Shown one piece after another: positions 57,336-64,000 of a stretch of 64,000 nucleotides of DNA; within the stretch, counting starts at the first letter, position 1, and the number at the start of each line of letters is the position of its first letter. The DNA is taken from the NCBI GenBank assembly GCA_001949185.1, contig BDGG01000002.1, forward strand, positions 3,295,679 through 3,359,678, written 5' to 3'. Under the pieces are notes generated by a model. That model worked only from the letters and a program-made list of their open reading frames with translations, was not told where the DNA came from and ran no database searches. A program made the position numbers and the translations under genes. The DNA comes from Ramazzottius varieornatus (taxonomy: Eukaryota; Tardigrada; Eutardigrada; Parachela; Ramazzottiidae).

Positions 57336-60196
57336 TACGAGGGAAAGGACATTAATCCGTCCAGCGAAAATTTCGGACATAAATCCGTCCAAACCGCGGT
57401 ATGGGGTGGCAGCACAACGCAGGTTACACTGTCACGTGATTCGTCACAGCCTGAGTCATACCACAACCGCAACCGAATAGCCTTCAGCCCAACTAATCTG
57501 CGGCTAAAGAGAAAATTTCGAAGACGTGTTTCTGTCGACTGTCGTCGACGTGAACTAAAACTCCCCACTCCACAATCATCTCTCCTACGTATCATCTAAA
57601 ACCTAAAACCTCATTTCTAAAGAAAGCTCGCACGTGAAGGAAAGGAATGACTTCCGTAAGGCACAACAGTGTCGCGGAACCCGCAAGGGAAAAATGGAAG
57701 AGTTCAGACATTCTTCGACTTTTTGGCTTTGCATGCTGTCTTTGTTACGGCGGTCTCCTCTGCAGATTTTCGTTTTCTCGACGGACCAACTTTTGCGATC
57801 TTGTCGGTGATTTTCTCTTCGGTGGCTTTCTTCTTCTCAGCCAATCTCCCAACATCGTCTACCTTCTTCTTAGCTGCCTTCGCAGCCTCCTCTTTTTCAA
57901 GCGCGCGAAAAGAACTCATCATCACCCACCATTTTACCTGCCTCGAGATTAAGGTGCCTGTTTTTGACTCGTCGCTGCTTAACCGGTGCCTCCCTGTGCA
58001 AACGTTTCTGTAAAGCGTTCGCGGCCAGCATACCAGGCGTGATACCTTTCGCTATGAGCAAGATACTTTCCTCAGCCTTCTTCATGTCTTCGTCGGACTG
58101 ATAGCCATAATATTCCGTCAGGACTTGGAACAGCTTGGCTTGGTCTTCCTTCTTCTTTTGCTCAACGAGTAATCCGCGACTGACTTCCGCTGGATCATGG
58201 TGAGCCTTGACCGTGGCGCGAATAATCTCGGGGCTGAAGGGGAACAAGCAACATTTCTTAAATCCCGACGTCAGGCACTCCCCTGCGTTGAACGTGAACC
58301 GCTCTTCACATCCCTCTTTCCGAAACGATAACTTTACGAGATGGGAGCACAGGTTATCTTTCGTCACCTGATCGAACAGACGAGACAAAAGTTGCACAAA
58401 TGGTCAGTTTACCAGTACAGAATAGGTATTAGTTTAACAAAAAAAATGGCGCACCGGCCCACCAGCCAAGACGTTTCGTGACGCTAAGTAGTCGTGCCAT
58501 CTCTTCTTGATACCGCCAAAGACTTACACCTCGAAGGGCTCCAGATGATTGGTTTGCCCAGTAGGCAGACAGATTACAGCAACTCTGTACCCAGACTCTT
58601 CAAAGAACTGCCGGAAGTATTTGACGAGGAGAAGACAATTCACATGGAAGAAATGCCCATCGACGAAGAGAACATTCTGGAAGTGAAAGAAACCTTCCAT
58701 TAGAATAACTGACCAATCCCTGACGTCACAGGAATAAGTGAACGTTAAACCAATTCATCGTCATACAGTTTACATCTGGTGACGTCACACGCAGGCACAA
58801 AATTCTTACCAGTGGCTCAGTGATGGCGGGGAAAACCTCGGCCTTCACATAGTTTGCAAAGAGTAACTGATCCATATATCCCGACGCATTGACAGCTTGA
58901 TAGCACAGGTTATGGGTGTCATCTAGACGCGACTGGACGTGGAGTTTTCCGGAGAACAAGGCCATGAATCGAAGCTGCACGCCAGCTGCGTTACCACAAG
59001 GAAGGATTGTCACCAGCTCCTTCTCTGTGCCGTCGTACTGAGACGCGATCTGTCTCACTCCTTTCCTTGCGATGACGCGATCGTACATTCTGATTGTATC
59101 AAACGCTGTTTCGTCAAGATTCCAAACCTGGCCTGGCCTTTCAAGGAATCCTTGATCTTTCAAAGCTTGTAAATTCCTGATGTATTCTTCGTACTTGGCT
59201 TCCGTCCATTCACGGTCCTTCTTTCTGTTGGAAGCATGGGTAATGCGGAGCGAGAGATCCTTGTGTCTGGATATAAAGCGTCGGAAGTACTTGTCGCCAA
59301 AACTCGGGTTCTCCATCCTTACGACCACAGAAAGCCATATTAAGCATGCTCACGGCGAACTCAGAATAAATAAACCCCAGTGCATAAATCCAGAATTTAG
59401 TTTTGGCTTACCAAGCTCAGCTGCCATCTCTGAGATCTCTTGTAGAGAATGGAATCGATTCAACGGAACTCCCGTATCCGCACAGCTGACTAACAAGTCA
59501 ACCAGTTCTTTCTCTGCCCATTCTGGAAGTTTTGTCGGGGCACCTTTTGCCTTTGGCTCAGGATTTACCATTCGGTCGCGCATCGTTGATCGGGGAACGC
59601 CGAACTGCTTTGCGGCAGCATGTTGGCTTAGACCATCTTTCGTCGCCAGGATCGCTGCTTCTAGCATCAGCTCCTTGCTTACCTGAGCCGCCGTCTCAAG
59701 TCTGGCAACTGCCTTACTCGTCGAAGCCATCCTTTAGACACATGGAAGATCAAAGAAACGTTCTTTGTTAAAATTGGCCTTGCTGCATGGGCATCAAGAC
59801 GCAGTTTTACTCGCCGGAAATACGTCACAGAGGTGAAAGGCACTCGCAAAACGCTTAAGGGAATACTTTATTAGATGAAAAAGCAGCTGTGACGTTGATT
59901 GCCGTGAAACCGACGATCAGGGTGAGTCACCCAAGAATACTACACAGACGCCTCTGCAGGCCTGGGACTTTTTTCGTGCGTCGGCTCTTTAGCATGGCGT
60001 TTCGGCGTGTTTCATCCCGATCCTTTTTTCTCGTTTGTGCTCCGGGAAATGGCTCTCAGATCAGTTGCGTTGAAATAAGAAAGGTTTTCCCTATCTACTG
60101 AGGTACAGTGAGACAAATTTTGACGAGCGCAAAAACGATCTGGACGGATTTATGTCCAAAATATTCACTGGACGGTTTAATGTCCTTTCCCTCGTA
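57336..60196 (-). mobile_element. full-length pogo/Tigger-type DNA transposon, 2.86 kb
   Basis: The termini TACGAGGGAAAGGACATTAA (then TCCGTCCAG, with GGACATAAATCCGTCC inside) at 57336 are mirrored at 60140-60196 (GGACGGATTTATGTCC to CCTTTCCCTCGTA). TA lies at both borders, the pogo target site. The interior encodes a minus-strand transposase. The left terminus is 147 bp upstream of the KANSL3 start codon, so this insertion sits in or next to that gene's promoter. Confidence 0.88.
57897..59730 (-). pseudogene. pogo-type transposase with in-frame stop
   Basis: Exon 1 (59412..59730) encodes an HTH: AAILATKDGLSQHAAAKQFG and VPRSTMRDRM. Exon 2 (58810..59348, phase-consistent) carries KDREWTEAKYEEYI and VWNLDETAF (first catalytic Asp). 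Exon 3 begins at 58676 and has NVLFVDGHFFHVN (second Asp), then CLPTGQTNHLEPFEV. In that last stretch the usual QPLD of the third catalytic residue is replaced by EPFE. A TAA at 58523-58525 follows immediately. The homologous FGGIKKRWHDYL resumes in the same frame after the stop, so this is a nonsense mutation rather than an intron. C-terminal homology (CLTSGFKKCCLFPFSPEII) continues from about 58360 to 57897. The element is probably inactive. Confidence 0.78.
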
Positions 60197-60406
60197 ACCG
60201 TCCGCTATCAACACCACAAATCGATTCACAAGTATCTTTGAACACTTGGCTTCATGCCTCTTCTGTCAAAAATGGCAATGAATGGAAGCTCATAACGGGG
60301 GAAATTCCACAACGAAAGTCGTTCGGGAATTTCGTTCGATATTAGGGAGCACGCTTCCCGCAAAGGGCACAGTAAGCCGAGTCAACTAAGCCCCATCTGT
60401 ACCTGA

Positions 60407-61102
60407 TAGAGCCCTGCAGCAGCACGCAACATCCGTTCTGCAACTGCTCTGCATCCAGTTCTTCCAAACTGCAACTGCACTGCATCCATGAACGTCTAGC
60501 TGCATTTTACTGCATTGATACTGCATAAATTATTATCGATAATTATTTATTCTTCTGCGAGATAGTTCCACCGAATGATCGTCAGATCACTCGGTTTCAG
60601 GAAGCATACTAGTTCGCTTACTGTTGAGAGCATCACCGGTATGGCTAAAAAGTCGTTCAGAAGGGGTGCTAGAAGCAGGCACAGCAAGTATGCGCTTAGG
60701 GTATAAGGACAAACAAGGAAGCTCCTTCTCGTTCTGCTGCCAAAACGCGAGCAAATCTTCGTTTTCGTTTGAGAACTTACACAGACTCGAAAAGTCGAAG
60801 ATGCTTTTGGGTTTCGGAGCTCCAATATCGGAACTCGGCATCAGAGCTCTCTCATAGTGAGGTACCTCAATTTGCTGCACGTGCTCCATCACAGTTGCAA
60901 CAACTTTCACAGAATTCAGAGCCCTGAATTCAGAGCCCTGCAGCAGTAGCGAAAACCCGTGCTGCATCTGCACTGCATCCGGTTTCCCGAAACTGCAACT
61001 GCACTGCGTCTACATTTTTTCATCGTTTCGACGACAGCAACTGCACTGCAATGCAGTAAAATGCAGTGCAGTGAAGAACGTACGGCATCTTGGAGGGCTC
61101 TA
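60407..61102. mobile_element. 696-bp hAT element with 8-bp target duplication
   Basis: The ends TAGAGCCCT and AGGGCTCTA are inverted. Flanking octamers GTACCTGA (60399-60406) and GTGCCTGA (61103-61110) differ at one base, the 8-bp duplication typical of hAT insertions. Subterminal CTGCAACTGCACTGCATCC-type repeats occur at both ends. It contains only a piece of transposase. Confidence 0.8.
60547..60973 (-). pseudogene. hAT transposase C-terminal fragment, frameshifted
   Basis: The frame contains EDLLAFWQQNEKELPCL and ILAVPASSTPSERLFSHTGD, the hAT dimerisation signature. It stops at ...RTSMLPETE. The expected continuation KPSDLTIIRWNYLAEE is in another frame ending at 60547, so a frameshift lies near 60595-60605. 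Lies within the 696-bp hAT element. Confidence 0.75.
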
Positions 61103-61429
61103 GTGCCTGACCGAGCAGAATCACACGTTGCTGAAGGGTGTGCCCAAGGTTAACGATGACATAACACTACCGTTTTTATCCAAAATCGGAATGGCGGAAA
61201 CTTTACCCAGTTCCGAGCGAAAACGCGTTGTTCATACAGTATTCGTTTGCACTATTCCTTGCTCGAAGGCTATCCTTCTTCTTGTTCTTGTACCGTCCAA
61301 GGTTTGCCTTGTCTGTATGATAGATCCGTGCTGTCCTTCAACAACATCTACGACTTCCGAAGGCAACCTTTCTGTCCCTGCTCACTTGTGATCCACGGAG
61401 AAGTTTTGAAAACGGCAATATGTACAAGC

Positions 61430-62560
61430 TCGTCCCAACATGGAACCCAACATGCCATAAGTGCAGTCAAGGATGGAATGTCCATAAGGATTCCCGCCGA
61501 GATGTATCATATACCTCACAAAACCCTCGGAAACAAAGTGAACGGAGAACACGGAAAGAAGGTCGGACGTCCATATACCTTCACGCTTGAAAAAAAGTCG
61601 GAAATTTGCGAAATTCTCATCCGTTGTTCCAAGATTGGGGTTCCCCTCGGTAAACGTACTCTCATTAGGATCGTGAAGGAACTCGCCCTTGCCAAAGGTA
61701 AGGCTAGTCTCTTCTGGGCTCGTACGAAGGATAACCTTCGGGTAATTTGTGTCAGCCAGATATTAAACTTGAAATGCGCCAACAATCAACTTCCGAATGG
61801 TTACACACCAAGGATACCCTTGTCAATGGTATGTTTTTTTCCAGGCATGGACAGGGCTACGTTTACCGACCGATGGCACCGAATTTCCTTGTGAGAAATC
61901 GGGAAGTTTCTTTGCGGATACTTAGTGCATTGAGCTTCAAGAAGTCAAGAGAATGGACGTTTAGGCGCTGCGAAGAATGGATTTCACTCGTGCAGAAGCG
62001 TAGCAGAGTAACGATGGATTTCTTGATGATGCTGAAGGAATTGGCATTTGGATGAATCAGGATTTAGGTTAGCGGAGCTCTACGACAGAGTCTACGCGAA
62101 TTCCTGACGTCTATGACGTGCGCCAAGGTATTCGTTGTCTGAAATGCTGGTCTCAACAAACTTCTTCCATTTTGTATGAGTGGCACCAAGGTTAACCATG
62201 TATGTTTTTGATCTCTGACAGAACGTTCTATTCTACGATGGACATTCTTCTCATCTGAACTGTGTCGCGTTTCTACTCGCTTGCCTGGAGCCCGAGAAGG
62301 ACATCCGAGTGGTTGTTCTTCCTTCGGGACAGACAGCTTTCTTACAGCCGCTGGACAAAGGTATTCGGCGGAGTTAAGCAGAAATGGCACAAATACCTTC
62401 GGGAATCCAGGTTGGACACGTCGATTGATGTAAGTAAAGAGGGTCATGTTGCCCAAAACCGAGTTGAATGGAGATTCATGCCATTATATCTCAAACTTTC
62501 AGGTTTCGCGCCGCAACTTTCCCGCGCACGTCAAGAGGCTTTGGAAACCAGATTTCCCAC
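61430..62560 (+). pseudogene. second pogo-like transposase, decayed, opposite strand
   Basis: The HTH part (AVKDGMSIRIPAEMYHIPHK; then ILIRCSKIGVPLGKRTLI) is at about 61460-61700. A middle piece, KSREWTFRRCEEWISLVQKR, lies at about 61945-62005. The catalytic part NVLFYDGHSSHLN then VVLPSGQTAFLQPLDKG is at 62222-62360. The FGGVKQKWHKYL that should follow is one base out of frame, at about 62360. The first catalytic Asp block (WNLDET) was not found. Unlike the element at 57336, the QPLD motif is intact. No termini were identified. Confidence 0.65.
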
Positions 62561-62589
62561 CGTACTCTTTCAATTTAGGTAAAACTTCT

Positions 62590-62690
62590 CAAGTGGTGCA
62601 CGCTACCAGTAACTATTACTAGAAACGTGCGCGTATTGATACTCGACAAGATCGTTTTCCCAAGTGACGCACGCTTCTGTCCAATCAAAC
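62590..62690. repeat. decayed AGTGGCGCAC-type repeat
   Basis: CAAGTGGTGCACGCTACCAG and CTCGACAAGATCGTTTTCCC then AAGTGACGCACGCTT resemble the modules at 2264 and 53150, with several substitutions. Confidence 0.5.
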
Positions 62691-62699
62691 TGAAATATA

Positions 62700-63633
62700 C
62701 GCTACTTAAGACAATAATCAGTCGCAACATCGCATATCTGACACCGAAAGTAGAAATGAAGTGTGTACGCGGTAGGTGTACATTGGCATCTGCCTGGATT
62801 CCTATGGAGAATCAGAACGGCTGAAACTTTGCCCACTCTCCCTCGGTCGCCTCATGGCGGTCAACGCGATCAGCTGATTTTGACCGAGCTAGGCAGCCAA
62901 TATTGCCACCTGCAGAACTTGACTGGGCGAAGTATTCACGCAAGCGAAGTAAGGCCTCGCTCCTCGTACACGTACAATATGAAATTATGGCCTGATTCAG
63001 CGATGGACGGATTATTTTCTCGGCCTAATATCAAGACTTTCCCAGCTGTCACGAACGACCTGCCATGAACTGTTTAGAAAGGCCGATTCTGCCATCCGTG
63101 CGTAGATTCTACTCTACCGAAGTGGAGGTTGGGTGCTCGCAGAATATTCGGTTCGCTTTTTCGATGATCTGTTCTTGGGTGCACAGTAGAATAATACTTC
63201 GATCGAGATAGTTGAATGGGGGAATTATTTCTTTCGTTTCAACAGTGCATAACAATATCCCATTTGAAATTCGATGAATAACGCGATATGCCAATCGCTT
63301 GAATGAGCCACCCAATCTCCCTCGCCAGCTTTTAACAAAAACCTGTTCTACCGAAGCCGTGGGCGGGACTGTTGCGTTGTCTGGTTTATTGCTTCTCAAT
63401 GCTCTAAGCACTCGGTGAATGGTGAGCCGTTCCCTGTTTTCAGTAATTCGCTGAGAAAATCATCCGTCCATCGCTGCTTTAGTGAAAGAGAATTTCGGAG
63501 AAAGTTACCGCCAGAACAACTCCGGTCAGTCTGATCGATTGACTGTAGTCGACCAGTTCTGTTTTGCAGGTTCTCAGGAGAGGTGCTGGTAGCTGACGGA
63601 AGGGCTGAGCCTCTAAAGACTCCATTCTTCACG
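62700..63633. other. 5' flank of CTP synthase
   Basis: Apart from one unassigned minus-strand frame (63109-63411), nothing is recognised. The 5' UTR and promoter of the CTP synthase gene should be here. Confidence 0.35.
63109..63411 (-). CDS. unassigned 100-codon frame
   Basis: The frame contains VFVKSWRGRLGGSFKRLAYR and RIFCEHPTSTSVE, with a fairly protein-like composition. I recognise no family. It could be an exon of a divergent gene or chance. Confidence 0.15.
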   Translation of the reverse strand: MLRALRSNKPDNATVPPTASVEQVFVKSWRGRLGGSFKRLAYRVIHRISNGILLCTVETKEIIPPFNYLDRSIILLCTQEQIIEKANRIFCEHPTSTSVE

Positions 63634-64000
63634 ATGAAGTACGTGCTGGTTACTGGCGGGGTTATCAGCGGAGTGGGCAAAGGAGTTATCTCCAGCAGCA
63701 TCGGAGCCCTTCTTCGCGCTTCCGGCTTACGTGTTACTGCCATAAAGATTGACCCGTATTTGAATATCGATGCCGGAACATTTTCTCCATTGGAACATGG
63801 TGAGTAATTTGAGTGATTTGCTCACCAATTTCCTATTAATTTTCACAGAAGTATAACTGTTGAAATAAAACTGTTTATTATGTAAGAATTGCTCAATAAA
63901 CTATAACATGTGTTTCTCCATTGATTGTTGATTGGTTCTGATGGCTTTTGTAGGTGAAGTGTTTGTGCTCGACGACGGCGGTGAAGTGGACCTTGACTTG
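63634..64000 (+). CDS. CTP synthase, N-terminal part (runs off the window)
   Basis: Exon 1 is 63634..63799 and exon 2 starts at 63954 and continues past the end; they join at phase 1. The ATG at 63634 opens [20 protein letters not shown], the glycine-rich ATP-binding loop of the synthetase (amidoligase) domain. It is followed by [20 protein letters not shown] and [14 protein letters not shown], near-invariant in CTP synthases. The enzyme makes CTP from UTP, ATP and glutamine in the cytosol. The glutaminase domain would lie beyond this window. Confidence 0.95.

Noticed and set aside
1-64000. CRISPR arrays, operons, prokaryotic mobile systems
   Set aside because: Repeats here are inverted-terminal transposon types or microsatellites, and genes are intron-rich; nothing is bacterial.

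Overview
This is nuclear DNA from an animal. Genes are split by many short introns (mostly 50-100 nt) with GT-AG junctions, and the proteins are metazoan: two NFAT5-like Rel-homology factors, a receptor guanylyl cyclase, a CLIP-type serine protease homologue, an animal haem peroxidase, a nuclear receptor, an NSL-complex KANSL3, an SLC16 transporter and CTP synthase. CLIP and MADF domains and a chorion-peroxidase-like enzyme point to an ecdysozoan invertebrate. A tardigrade would fit the compact introns and signalling gene content, but I cannot prove the phylum. All exon models were built by hand by matching splice sites and reading phase; most close exactly in frame.

Layout. 0.4-1.5 kb: bZIP factor (-). 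4-8.7 kb: nested small transposons, a GPCR-like segment (-) and a pogo-type element carrying only the DNA-binding part of a transposase. 9-11.3 kb: a truncated receptor-cyclase-like relic (-), followed by a cluster of foldback elements. 13.2-17.6 kb: complete receptor guanylyl cyclase (+, 18 exons), convergent with a monocarboxylate-type transporter (-) at 17.9-19.9 kb. 20-24.6 kb: gene-poor, with a nested foldback element and an assembly gap. 24.8-35.6 kb: two NFAT5-like genes in tandem (+), with transposon remnants in their introns. 36.8-38.7 kb: protease homologue (-). 40.4-42.3 kb: atypical nuclear receptor DNA-binding domain (-). 44.4-45.8 kb: MADF protein (+). 46.0-50.6 kb: haem peroxidase (-, 13 exons). 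52.7-57.2 kb: KANSL3 (-), with a 2.86 kb pogo element inserted just upstream of its start codon. 60.4-62.6 kb: hAT and pogo relics. 63.6 kb to the end: 5' part of CTP synthase (+).

The genes are independent transcription units, not a pathway cluster. The links I see are paralogy (NFAT pair; cyclase and its inverted relic) and extensive nesting of TA-targeted miniature elements. At least four families recur within the window and insert into each other. The points most worth following are the tandem NFAT5-like pair, one copy of which has an in-frame stop that an alternative acceptor could skip; the nuclear receptor with a changed P-box and a missing zinc ligand; and the catalytically dead protease homologue.
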